30,385 nt of DNA from positions 1 to 30,385 of IMG/VR virus record IMGVR_UViG_3300020462_000029, one strand, 5' to 3'. This document shows, piece after piece, positions 1 through 9,500 of the stretch (positions within the stretch are counted from its first letter, which is position 1; every line of letters starts with the position of its first letter). The position numbers were made by a program, and so were the translations under genes. The stretch is from a virus. The notes beneath the pieces are model-generated. The model was not told the DNA's origin. It searched no databases and was given only the letters and a program-made list of their open reading frames with translations.

Positions 1-3000
1 TATTTGATGTAACAAATGATACATTTACTATACAATGTCTAGAGACTATTCCATCGTCTAACCAGACTACACATAGCTTTGTATCTGCTGTAGCAAATGG
101 TATTAAACAGGCACAGGATGTTATTACGATCAAAGAGAATGGATTGGTATTTACTTGTGAAATGGACGCTAGATCAACGCTACATTCTTATCCAAGAGCA
201 ACTGATCCTGCCAACGGTGCACCATTGGGTATATACTCCGTTACAAGCGACACAGTAACAACTTTTGTAGGCAAGTCTCCTTTAGTAACTAAGACCCCTA
301 CAAACGCCATATACGACCCATCTAACGGTGAAATGGAGTTGGTTATTGGATCACATGATTTCTATGCTGGCCAGACAATTAAACTTGCTGATGGAGCAGT
401 TTCATTCACTTGCAATAGAGATAATTATAGAACTGTTCACAGTTATCCACGTACTGCATTTACTGGTCATGAACTAACAACTGTATACTATAATCCTAAT
501 AATGGGGTTATGACAGTTACATCACCGTCACATGGTTTCTCAAATAATGATTGGGTTAAATTCAAACCTGAAGCATTAGCAATGACTTGTGATCAAGATA
601 ATAATGTTTCTACAAAACTGTATCCACGTGCTACAGATTATGCCTATGATAGGTGGTTAAAGGTATCAAATGTTACAACTAATACATTTGACGTAACTGT
701 CCTTGATATTATACCTTCTACTAATATAAGTGCTCATACCTTTATTGCTGCACCTCAGATATCTCCATCTACAGCTGCATACAATGCAACTTCAGGTATA
801 ATGACAATCACTGATCAAAAGTACACTGTTAACACAGGAACTACCTATGATCCACAAACAGGATTGTTAGTAATGAATATTGGTGCACATAATTTAACTA
901 CAAAGAATAGTATTAGAATTGTAACAGATTCACTAACCTTTACATGTACATTAGATGGTGGTAGTGCACAGAAGACATATCCTCGTGCTAGTGGAACTGG
1001 TGTCAATGCTGGCGTTGCTGATTATGCATATCAAAGAAATCTCCCAATCACTGCATTTACTGCAAATACAATTAGTGTAAATGTAAACAATGGTGGCAAT
1101 CCTATCTCAGATTTATCTACACATACATTTGTATCTTCAACAACTAACTGTATTGAAGTTTGTCATGGATTGAGTAATGGTAATTTTGTCAAGATTAAAG
1201 ATAACTCACTATCATTTAACTGTACTCAAGGAGTTGGTACTAAAACATATCCAAGGCCATCCGTAAGAACTCTGAGTGCATCTGCACCCGCAAGTAAAAG
1301 TGTTACTTCTGCAACTTATGATCCTGCAACTGGACTTGTTGTATTAACCACTCCACAAGCAAATACTTGGGCATCAGCTCCGACTCAACATCAGGTGACT
1401 GGTGCAACATATGTACCATCAACAGGTATCATGACATTGACTATTGTAAATCATGGATTTACAGAATTAGAGTTGATTAAAATTGATGACGATGCTCTAA
1501 CATTCAAATGTGATGAGGACAGTCAAGCATCCGATCACACATATCCTCGTTCTACAGATCCTATCAGTGGTAAATGGATAGAAATATTTAATGTAACAAA
1601 TGATACATTTGATGTACAGGTTCTTGATATCATTCCATCTACTAATGTAACAACTCACGTATTCCAGTCAGCAACTGCAACAGGTCTAAGTCATGCAACA
1701 AGTAGTATAAGATTTTATCCTAATGCACTGAGCTTTACTTGTGCAATGGATGGCAATACTGCTACTAAGACATACCCAAGAGTAAAAGATCCATACTACG
1801 GTAGGAAGGTAGCAGTTACAGCAGTTAACAGTACAACTGCAACAGTATACGTTGGTAAATCTCCTATCGTAAATCATACTGGTACAGATGGTACATATGA
1901 TCCTGGCACAGGTACTTTAATAGTAGAAATAGGTGCACATACCTTAACTGTTGGCACAACTGTCAAACTTGCAAATAATGGATTTAACTTCCAGTGTGCT
2001 ACAGACAGTTATGGAAGTGACCACACATATCCTCGTGCAACTGCTGGTGATGGTAATCCTGATCCTGCATACGATACTGCTGTAACAATCTTAGCGGTAA
2101 CTGATACCACAATTACATTGAATGTTGGTATATCTCAAGATCTATCAACTCATAGATGGAAGCCTGGTTTCGTTGCAACTAATGCTATACAAAGTGGTGG
2201 TGGATATACTCATACTTGGACTGGTGGTGGTGAAGCTTACGCTTTAAATGCATCGAATTCAACATTAGGAAACTCAACTGGAACTCAATACTATCCAGAG
2301 ACAGGTATTTTACATATTACTACAAGTGTTGCTCATGGAATGAGAGAGAATGATTACGTTAAACTTGCAGACAACTCTATAACATTTGTATGTGAGCAAG
2401 ACAACTACAATACAACTCATTCATATCCACGTTCTACTGATTATGCTAGTGGTAAGTGGTTAAAGATATTCAATGTAACTGCATGGGAGTTTGATGTTAA
2501 GATTTTGGATAGTGTTCCATCAACTAACGTCAGCAAGCATGTATTCTCATCTTCAGTTCCTGATGGTATTACACATAAAGATCCTGCAAGTGGTAACTTT
2601 ATTGAAGTATCAAATGTTACACACAACACATTCGACGTACAGGTATTAACTAAAACACCTTCTACAAATACAACAACTCATACATTTGTTGGTGCTGATG
2701 CTGATGCAGTTTATGTTGCTCCATTCTTTAAGAAGAAAGATCCATTCTATGATACTGCATTAGAGATTATTTCTACATCTCCTGACTCAATTACAGTTGA
2801 TGTTCTGACCACTGATCAATCAACTAGTGTGTATAAACATAAGTTCCAATCTGCACTTTCTAACTCTGTAATTACGGGTGGTAATTATACACATAAATTT
2901 AAGTCTGCTGATGCAGGTTGTGTTAATACAGGAGACAGGCATACATTCATCTCTGCTGGCTCTAACTCAGTTACAAGAGCAATCGTATCTCATGGTTATC

Positions 3001-5057
3001 ACAATTATGATAAGGGTGCTGATGCTGCATCATTAATTAGAAAAAATCTTAACTTTATTGCAACTACTGCCTATGGTAGAATGCAAGCAAATAATCCATC
3101 CTTCTCTACTGTATATCAAACCAAGTGTCTTCGTGATACTAGACTACTTACTGATGCTGTAGCTGACAACGTTGAGTTTGGTGGTAATGATGCAACTTAT
3201 GATGCTGCTAAGTTCTATGTTGGATCTGCTCACTTGACTGGTGAGGAAGATGAATCAGTACAGGTATTCAACCATGCTAGAGATATATGTAACCAAATCA
3301 TGCGTAACATTACAGTTACCACAAATGCTGGCACTAAGGGTAAACAGATCAAGGATCTTACTATTACTAATGATAGTGGAAACAATGTATATGATACTAG
3401 TGACTGCACAGATATTGCATCTACAATAACAACATTATGGGGAATAGTCACGACTGCTGTTGGTACAACTGCAGGTGGATCTGGCAATCTTAACAGTGTC
3501 ACTAGAACTAGATCTAGCACACCTGACTTCCAAATCAATGTAGGTAGTGTAACCTTTGACGGAACTGATACAACATTTACTACATTATCTGGTGGTAGTA
3601 CACAGGTACTACCTGCATCAGATAACTTCTTGATATTCCTCAATGGTACATTGCAGATAAAAGGAACTACAGATGCATACACATATACTGGTAGTACAAT
3701 AACATTCACTGAACCACCTTTACCTGGCATGGACTTCTATGGATATTACTTTGGTAAATTAGTACTACTGGATGAGTTAGCTCCTTACTTTGATAGTAGC
3801 AGAACAACATTTGTGATGAAGAGTGATAATGAACCATTCTCTCTAGAGAGTGACAATAGTGCTGTTAATCCAGCAAACAACTTAATGATCTTTATTAATG
3901 GTATATTCCAAGAATCTGGTGTTGCATATACATTGAGAGGATCAGTTATTGAATTTACTGAAGCTCCAAGAGCTTCATCTGATTGTGTTATGTTCATATA
4001 CACTGGATCTGCAAATGATATTCTAGTTTCAAATACATTCAACTCTCTTGATCCTAATGACAGATTGCAAGTTGTTAGTGAAGGATCAGATCGTAGGATT
4101 GCAACTGTATCCAGTTCTAGTTCTGTGGATACATATGAATATATTGGGTTGAGACCAACTGTTGCTGAGTTCCAAGCTATCATTACAGGTGGTGAGGTGA
4201 CACAAGTTAATATTACAAATGCAGGTTCTAATTATGAAAATCCTCCTATATTACTTTTCACAGGTGGAGAAGGAAGTGGGGCAAGTGCTGAAACAATTAT
4301 TGAAGAAGGAAGTGGTAAAGTATTATCTGTCACTAACCTAAAAGGTGGTAGTGGATATACATCAACTCCAACAGTTATAGCTACACATCCAGTACACCTA
4401 GAAAGGTCTGAAAGAAACAGAATTGTATCTGATTCTAATTTACTTGGTGTTTCTTATCTTACATCATCTGTCAATGATAGTGCGACTACATTGAACTTGA
4501 GAAACGTTTGGTATAACACTTCTCAGAAATATGGTTTCCCAGATCAAGGTGAAGTTCTTATTCCTTACTACAATCCCGCAACAGATAGTTCTGGTAATGT
4601 AATAGGATGGAGAAATGAAAGAATTCTGTTTGGTGCAAAAGACATGTCTGCCAATACTTTAACTGTCGCAACAGGAGGTAGAGGATATTTTGGAACAACT
4701 GCTTTTGCACATAATGTGATTACTGGAACATACTCAGTAAATCAAAGCTCCAGAATTGTGACAATCACAACTGCTAGTGATCATAATATGCAAACAGGTG
4801 AGAATAGAATATTCCTAGATTTCACTTCTGGAACTAACATAAATCAATCAGATGCAGTTAACTACATTACCTATATTCCACCAGACGGAGTATATGATAT
4901 AACTAGGACTGGAAGTACAACTTTCACAATTCAACTTACGAAAGAATTGCGTAGAGATAATCCAGCTTCCGCAGGAAATTATTTGGACACAGGATATCCT
5001 GGCACAATTTCTGGAAACGTCTCGTTACTTCCAGAAGTTCGTCTGAGATCATTATAA
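1..5057 (+). CDS. Giant repeat-containing virion structural protein, 3' part (5' end outside the window)
   Basis: The frame is open from the first bases of the window (codons from position 3), so the gene starts upstream; the TTG near 144 lies inside a repeat and is not a start. At least 1,684 residues are present. From N to C they show: an array of nine Cys...YPR beta repeats (to about 2990); a helical Cys/GGND module (3009-3308) and a following helical segment (to about 3500); two copies of an NG-x-x-Q...FTE-x-P beta unit (3621-4010); two GSGY-type units (about 4190-4390); and a C-terminal FP-x-x-GE...GRGYFGT...H segment of a kind often seen in phage baseplate proteins. It lies directly upstream of gp8, where T4 has gene 7, so a baseplate-wedge or peripheral role is inferred. 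I cannot align it to T4 gp7 itself. It shares architecture with the gene at 23733. Cell location is the virion; function beyond structure is unknown. Confidence 0.85.
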   Translation, partial: FDVTNDTFTIQCLETIPSSNQTTHSFVSAVANGIKQAQDVITIKENGLVFTCEMDARSTLHSYPRATDPANGAPLGIYSVTSDTVTTFVGKSPLVTKTPTNAIYDPSNGEMELVIGSHDFYAGQTIKLADGAVSFTCNRDNYRTVHSYPRTAFTGHELTTVYYNPNNGVMTVTSPSHGFSNNDWVKFKPEALAMTCDQDNNVSTKLYPRATDYAYDRWLKVSNVTTNTFDVTVLDIIPSTNISAHTFIAAPQISPSTAAYNATSGIMTITDQKYTVNTGTTYDPQTGLLVMNIGAHNLTTKNSIRIVTDSLTFTCTLDGGSAQKTYPRASGTGVNAGVADYAYQRNLPITAFTANTISVNVNNGGNPISDLSTHTFVSSTTNCIEVCHGLSNGNFVKIKDNSLSFNCTQGVGTKTYPRPSVRTLSASAPASKSVTSATYDPATGLVVLTTPQANTWASAPTQHQVTGATYVPSTGIMTLTIVNHGFTELELIKIDDDALTFKCDEDSQASDHTYPRSTDPISGKWIEIFNVTNDTFDVQVLDIIPSTNVTTHVFQSATATGLSHATSSIRFYPNALSFTCAMDGNTATKTYPRVKDPYYGRKVAVTAVNSTTATVYVGKSPIVNHTGTDGTYDPGTGTLIVEIGAHTLTVGTTVKLANNGFNFQCATDSYGSDHTYPRATAGDGNPDPAYDTAVTILAVTDTTITLNVGISQDLSTHRWKPGFVATNAIQSGGGYTHTWTGGGEAYALNASNSTLGNSTGTQYYPETGILHITTSVAHGMRENDYVKLADNSITFVCEQDNYNTTHSYPRSTDYASGKWLKIFNVTAWEFDVKILDSVPSTNVSKHVFSSSVPDGITHKDPASGNFIEVSNVTHNTFDVQVLTKTPSTNTTTHTFVGADADAVYVAPFFKKKDPFYDTALEIISTSPDSITVDVLTTDQSTSVYKHKFQSALSNSVITGGNYTHKFKSADAGCVNTGDRHTFISAGSNSVTRAIVSHGYHNYDKGADAASLIRKNLNFIATTAYGRMQANNPSFSTVYQTKCLRDTRLLTDAVADNVEFGGNDATYDAAKFYVGSAHLTGEEDESVQVFNHARDICNQIMRNITVTTNAGTKGKQIKDLTITNDSGNNVYDTSDCTDIASTITTLWGIVTTAVGTTAGGSGNLNSVTRTRSSTPDFQINVGSVTFDGTDTTFTTLSGGSTQVLPASDNFLIFLNGTLQIKGTTDAYTYTGSTITFTEPPLPGMDFYGYYFGKLVLLDELAPYFDSSRTTFVMKSDNEPFSLESDNSAVNPANNLMIFINGIFQESGVAYTLRGSVIEFTEAPRASSDCVMFIYTGSANDILVSNTFNSLDPNDRLQVVSEGSDRRIATVSSSSSVDTYEYIGLRPTVAEFQAIITGGEVTQVNITNAGSNYENPPILLFTGGEGSGASAETIIEEGSGKVLSVTNLKGGSGYTSTPTVIATHPVHLERSERNRIVSDSNLLGVSYLTSSVNDSATTLNLRNVWYNTSQKYGFPDQGEVLIPYYNPATDSSGNVIGWRNERILFGAKDMSANTLTVATGGRGYFGTTAFAHNVITGTYSVNQSSRIVTITTASDHNMQTGENRIFLDFTSGTNINQSDAVNYITYIPPDGVYDITRTGSTTFTIQLTKELRRDNPASAGNYLDTGYPGTISGNVSLLPEVRLRSL
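3..2996 (+). repeat. Array of nine Cys...YPR protein repeats (array 1)
   Basis: Nine degenerate in-frame units, with YPR codons near 187, 441, 620, 977, 1248, 1541, 1773, 2027 and 2425. A full unit reads: YDP-x-[TS]G-x-[ML], a beta strand, HGF or AHTL, V/IK[IL]AD, then F-x-C-x-x-D...[TH]xYPR[AS]TD, then GKWL-x-[IV]-x-NVT-x-[ND]TFDVQVL...PSTN-x-x-THxF-x-SA. Each unit carries one cysteine, 11 to 12 residues before the Tyr of YPR. Units are diverged in DNA as well as protein, so this is a protein repeat rather than a recent DNA duplication. Some copies replace the PSTN tail with a VGKSP tail. Confidence 0.85.
3009..3308 (+). repeat. Helical Cys/GGND module, copy A
   Basis: About 100 residues of predicted helix inside an otherwise beta-rich protein. 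It starts with a DxAxxIxxNxxFIAxxA helix, followed by CLRDT, then GGNDATYDAAKFYV, and ends in an amphipathic helix closing on RN. Matching copies occur in the gene at 23733 (at 26979, 29361 and 29850). I do not recognise a named family. Confidence 0.75.
3621..4010 (+). repeat. Two copies of an NG-x-x-Q beta unit
   Basis: Unit 1 (about 3621-3755) and unit 2 (about 3876-4008) both read N-x-[LF]-[IM]-[IF]-x-NG-x-[LF]-Q-x-x-G-x-x-YT-x-x-GS-x-I-x-FTE-[PA]-P, ending in an aromatic-rich strand. Similar units recur widely in phage fibre and baseplate proteins. They probably act as spacer or contact domains. Confidence 0.7.
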
Positions 5058-5060
5058 ATA
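5053..5060 (+). promoter_or_regulatory. T4-type late promoter TATAAATA upstream of gp8
   Basis: An exact TATAAATA octamer overlaps the TAA stop of the upstream giant gene and ends 20 bases before the gp8 ATG. In T4 this octamer is the late promoter -10 element read by the phage sigma factor gp55. Placed that way, transcription would begin near 5066 and leave a leader of about 14 bases. Confidence 0.75.
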
Positions 5061-5079
5061 ACAACAAAAGCTTAATGGC

Positions 5080-6594
5080 ATGGCATTAGTCACTGATAAA
5101 TTTAGAATATACGCTGCTGAAAGCTTCAGAGATACTCTGCAGAGCACTAATAAAGTGTATATGTTCGTCGGTAGGTCTAAGACTTGGGGTAGTACAGATG
5201 TACCACCATCAGGTGAACCTATTGATAGTTTTGAGTACGCACGTGGTGTGTACGCTGATTCCGTGGGCTTCAAGAGAGTTGATATATCTGATACAGCATT
5301 AGTAGTTCCTAGGGTTGATTGGATTGATCCTACAAAAACAACTGGTGGAGTTGGACGTACATATTCAATGTACAAACCTGATTACGCTCCTACTAAGACG
5401 ACTGCTAATGGAGCATCGAGATTATATGACAGTAATTTCTATGTAATGAACTCAGCATTTAATGTTTATAAGTGTCTTTATAATGGGCAGTCTCCAGACT
5501 ATCCAAGGGGTAGACCCTCTTTGGTAGAACCGACTGGTACATCAACTACTATTATTGAAACATCAGATAGTCCTGGCGTATATTCCTATAGATGGAAATA
5601 TATGTATACTATTGATGCTGATAATATCCTAAAGTTTGTTACCTCAGAGTTTATCCCAGTTATTTCTAATACATTAGTTACGGCTGCAGCTAACTCTGGT
5701 TCAGTTGACACTATAGTTATTGAGAATGCTGGTTCTGGATATAATAATAAAGATTATACTAATGTCCCTATTAGGGGAGATTGGGAAATCAATGGTGGTA
5801 CTCAAGCATTTTGTACAGTAAAAGTAGAATCATCTAAGATTACTTCAGTAACAATTACATCTGCAGGATCTGGATATTCATTTGGTACTATTGATGTTGC
5901 TTTGATATCTGGTATAGGTAGTGGACTGAATGCGTCTCTTGACGTTGTTATCCCACCTAACTTAGGTCATGGTGCTGATGTTGTGAGAGAATTTGGCTCT
6001 TATCGTTTAATGTTTGCTAGTAAGTTAGAAACTACTAGTGCATTCGTTGATTTTCCAAATGATTTGTCATATAGAAGGGTAGGTCTTGTGCTTAACCCAT
6101 TTGATTACAACACTACAACAGTTTGTAGTCAAAATACTAGATCTGCTGTGAAGGCAATTATCTTCCCTCAGACTGGTACTGGTGCTCCTAGTGGAAACTT
6201 CGCTACAGGAGAAACTATCACACAAGCAACAACAAATGCAAAAGGATTTGTAGTTTCATATGATGCTACAACTAAAGTATTGAAATACTATCAGGATTCT
6301 ACTGATGGTGTTGTTAATGGCAATGTACTTTCATTCTCTGGTGAAAATCAGATAACAGGTGGTACTAGTGGATTTGTAGGCACTCCTGATGCTAACTTTG
6401 GAACATCTTCTGTTCCACTAGCACAGATAACTATTGGTGTTTCTGTGTATGAGTTAGGTCTTTCATTCGTCATTGGTTATGCTAATGAGGAGATTGATTT
6501 AAACTCTGGTGAAATACTCTATATTGATAACAGAATACCAATCACAAGATCTGCGGATCAAAACGAAGAGCTCAAAGTAGTAATTGAATTCTAA
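5080..6594 (+). CDS. 8: Baseplate wedge protein gp8, with two inserted beta modules
   Basis: gp8 is a baseplate wedge subunit. Residues 4-80 follow T4 gp8: VTDKFR, then FVGRSKTW, then VVPRVDW (T4: VTSKFR, FGRSEPW, VIPRRDW). Residues 168-176 (YSYRWKYMY) match the T4 YVWEYLF region. Residues 308-343 (YRLMFASKL...NPFDY) match the T4 IRFKAYL...NPLEA block, and the end GEILYIDNRIPI...DQNEEL matches T4 GEMIYMENRPPI...DQTEEI. The protein has 504 residues against 334 in T4. The excess falls in two places: about residues 200-292, with two GSGY repeats, and about 362-445, with a GETITQATT...GENQITGGTSG module. The chosen ATG gives MALVTDKFR. An earlier ATG at 5075 is out of frame and stops after four codons. 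No strong Shine-Dalgarno is visible. The next gene starts directly after the stop codon. Confidence 0.9.
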   Translation: MALVTDKFRIYAAESFRDTLQSTNKVYMFVGRSKTWGSTDVPPSGEPIDSFEYARGVYADSVGFKRVDISDTALVVPRVDWIDPTKTTGGVGRTYSMYKPDYAPTKTTANGASRLYDSNFYVMNSAFNVYKCLYNGQSPDYPRGRPSLVEPTGTSTTIIETSDSPGVYSYRWKYMYTIDADNILKFVTSEFIPVISNTLVTAAANSGSVDTIVIENAGSGYNNKDYTNVPIRGDWEINGGTQAFCTVKVESSKITSVTITSAGSGYSFGTIDVALISGIGSGLNASLDVVIPPNLGHGADVVREFGSYRLMFASKLETTSAFVDFPNDLSYRRVGLVLNPFDYNTTTVCSQNTRSAVKAIIFPQTGTGAPSGNFATGETITQATTNAKGFVVSYDATTKVLKYYQDSTDGVVNGNVLSFSGENQITGGTSGFVGTPDANFGTSSVPLAQITIGVSVYELGLSFVIGYANEEIDLNSGEILYIDNRIPITRSADQNEELKVVIEF

Positions 6595-9500
6595 ATGGCA
6601 CAAAATACAAATCTGAATATAGCTCCCTATTACGACGACTTTGATTCTAGTAAGGGCTTCCTAAAAGTACTTTTCAAGCCTGGCTACCCAGTCCAAGCGA
6701 GAGAACTTACTACGCTTCAGAGCTTGCTGCAAAATCAGATAGACACATTTGGTCAAGGTGTGTATAAAGAAGGTGCCATGGTAATTCCTGGTGGTACTAC
6801 TCTTAATAAATCTGTTCCTTGTGTCATAATTCAAAATACTTATCTTAACCTTGATGTAGAAAACTATAGAACTGCACTTGATGGTCAGGTTATTAAAGGA
6901 TCTACATCTGGAGTACGTGCACGTATATTATTTTCAATAAGTGCTACGACATCAACAAGAAACAATATTTCATTTTACATAAACTATATTCAGAAAGCTA
7001 ACGATAATACCACCACTACATTTACTGATGGTGAGACATTCACCTGTGAAAGTGATATTACTTATGCTTCTACAACGATTACAGCTGGAACTCCTCTTGC
7101 ACAACTCTTAAATTCTAGTGCAAACTCATATGGATCAACTGCTAACGTTGGTTCTGGTACATATTATGTCAGAGGATACTTTGCTCCTGTTACTGAACAG
7201 ACTATTATATTAGACCAATATGACACTAATCCATCATACAAGGTAGGATTGAAGGTAGAAGAAAGGATAATAACTGCTGATGAGGATGCAACGCTATATG
7301 ATAATGCTATAGGAAGTACAAACTTCTCAGCACCTGGTGCAGATAGGTTTAAGATTACACTAACATTAGTTAAAAAATTACTTACTGATCCAAACTCTGC
7401 TGACTTTATTGAACTCTTACGTACCAATGCAGGTAAATTAGAGAAAAAGGTAGAACGTAGTGAGTTAGGATTTATCAATGATATCCTTGCAACAAGGACT
7501 AAAGAGGAGTCTGGTGATTACTATGTCAAGAAATTTAAGCTTGATGTACGAGAAAACCTTAATGATGGTTTTAATAATGGAGTATATTCTACAGGTACTA
7601 CGACATCTGGAGGAGTAACAGCAAGTGAATCTAATATATCTGTTCAATTATCTTCTGGACAAGCATATGTTCAAGGTTATAGAACAGAAAGATTATCTAC
7701 AACATATAAAGATGTAGAAAAACCAAGAACTTTTGAGACAGAAACTAATAAATCTATATCCGCAAACTTTGGTAATTTTATTTTACTCACAAATGTACAT
7801 GTAACACCTAACATATATGAGACTGTTGAAATTAGAAATGTAGTAACATCAACACCAGGCACACCTGCGGGTACTGTTATTGGTAGAACTAGAGTGATTG
7901 ACGTGGATCAGAACTCTGGATCTGCTGGTTTTGCAACTGCGAATACCTACAAAGCAAATGTTGTTGACACGGATTTCTATACACAGGTTGATCTTGGATC
8001 AGGATCAGGTGTATCTTGGACTCCCGAAAGACTTGTTGTAGGTAGAACATCTGGTGCTACTGCTATTCTTGTTAGTGGATCTAGTACAACTGGGTATCTT
8101 ACTAATATTACTGGTGATTTCCTTGTAGGTGAGAAGTTAGACTACGACGTTGCAGCTGCAAGTGGAAATGGTGGACTTAGTGGAAGTAGAAGTATTTCTG
8201 TAATTACCAAGTTTGGTATGGGTGATGTTAAGTCATATGCATATAATGGTGGTGCAGGTACTGCTGATGCAGTATTAGATGTTCAGGTAGCATTACCTGG
8301 TTCAGGTACTATTTTATCTGCAGCGTCTGGTTCTGGAGTTGGATCTACTGCTACTATAACCTCAACACTTTCAAACTATAATAGTCAGTTAAGAGTTGGA
8401 GATATTGTTGAATTTGGAAACAATGGTGTGGCACACAGAGCAAGAGTAACTGTTGTAAGTAGTGCTTATGCTTTCAATGTAACTAAAATCAATACAGGTA
8501 ACGTTTCCAACGGTGGTGTCAATGGTGCTATTGTCAGAACTCGTCCTGAGATTAAAGAAGCACAAAATAAAGCATTAATATCATATCTTGGATACGATGC
8601 AGTTAAGAATACTAATAATAACAATACTCAAAATCCTGCAGGTTACTTTAGAAAGAGTGTTACTGGACAAGTCGTTAGTTCTGGCAATGTAAGTATTGAT
8701 GCAGGTGCTGGCCTTGTGTGGAGAGATGCTGGTGATGCAGATGACTTTAGAGTTATTGTTACTGCTGGTACAGGTGATGGTAATGTATTAACTTCAGGTA
8801 ATGGATTTACTATCAATGGTACTTCATCAAATATTCAGAGTGTTCAACTTCAAGGTCTTAGTGGTGTTACCAGTGTAAATGTTATTGGTACTGTTTATAG
8901 TTCTAATAGATCCTCTAAAGCAAAGACTGTTGAAAGGATGAAGATCCTTAAAGTAGATAAGACCTTTGGATCTGCTGTAAATGGACTAACACAGTCTCTA
9001 GTTGGTTATGGTCATAGAATTGGTGATGCTCGTATATCTCTTGGTACTGGTGATGCATATAAAATAAAAGCAATATTGGAATCTCAAGATTCAAATGCTC
9101 CTGTAATACCTAACTTTACACAGACCAATTTAGTTGGAAGTCTTTCTGTAGATGAGGTTATTACTGGAGATAACTCTGGTGCTAGAGCTAGAATAGTTGC
9201 AGAAAATGGAAACACTGTTTACTACCTTCCAGTTGATGATGATAGATTTACTGACAACGAAACAATAACAGCTGATGGAGGTGCAACTCTTAAGATTTCA
9301 GGTTCTCCTACATTAGGATCTAAAGACATTACTGATAGTTACACTCTTGATGATGGTCAGAGAGAGCAATTCTATGACTATTCATCTATTATTAGAAAAG
9401 CTGGTTATGCAGAACCAACTCATCAGATCTTTATAATATTTGATCGTTTCTTAACTACAGCAGGTGTTAATCCATATACTGTAGACTCATATCCTACTGA

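Noticed and set aside
144-146. TTG near the left edge as start of the first gene
   Set aside because: The same frame continues upstream to the window edge with matching repeat sequence (FDVTNDTF... SAVANG), so the gene starts outside.
1-2996. Tandem repeats as CRISPR or a DNA satellite
   Set aside because: Units vary in length and DNA sequence, stay in frame and are conserved at the protein level; there are no uniform spacers.
3230-3730. 166-residue minus-strand open frame
   Set aside because: It overlaps the helical and NG-x-x-Q regions of the first giant gene, whose motifs are clear. The composition is typical of a reverse shadow.
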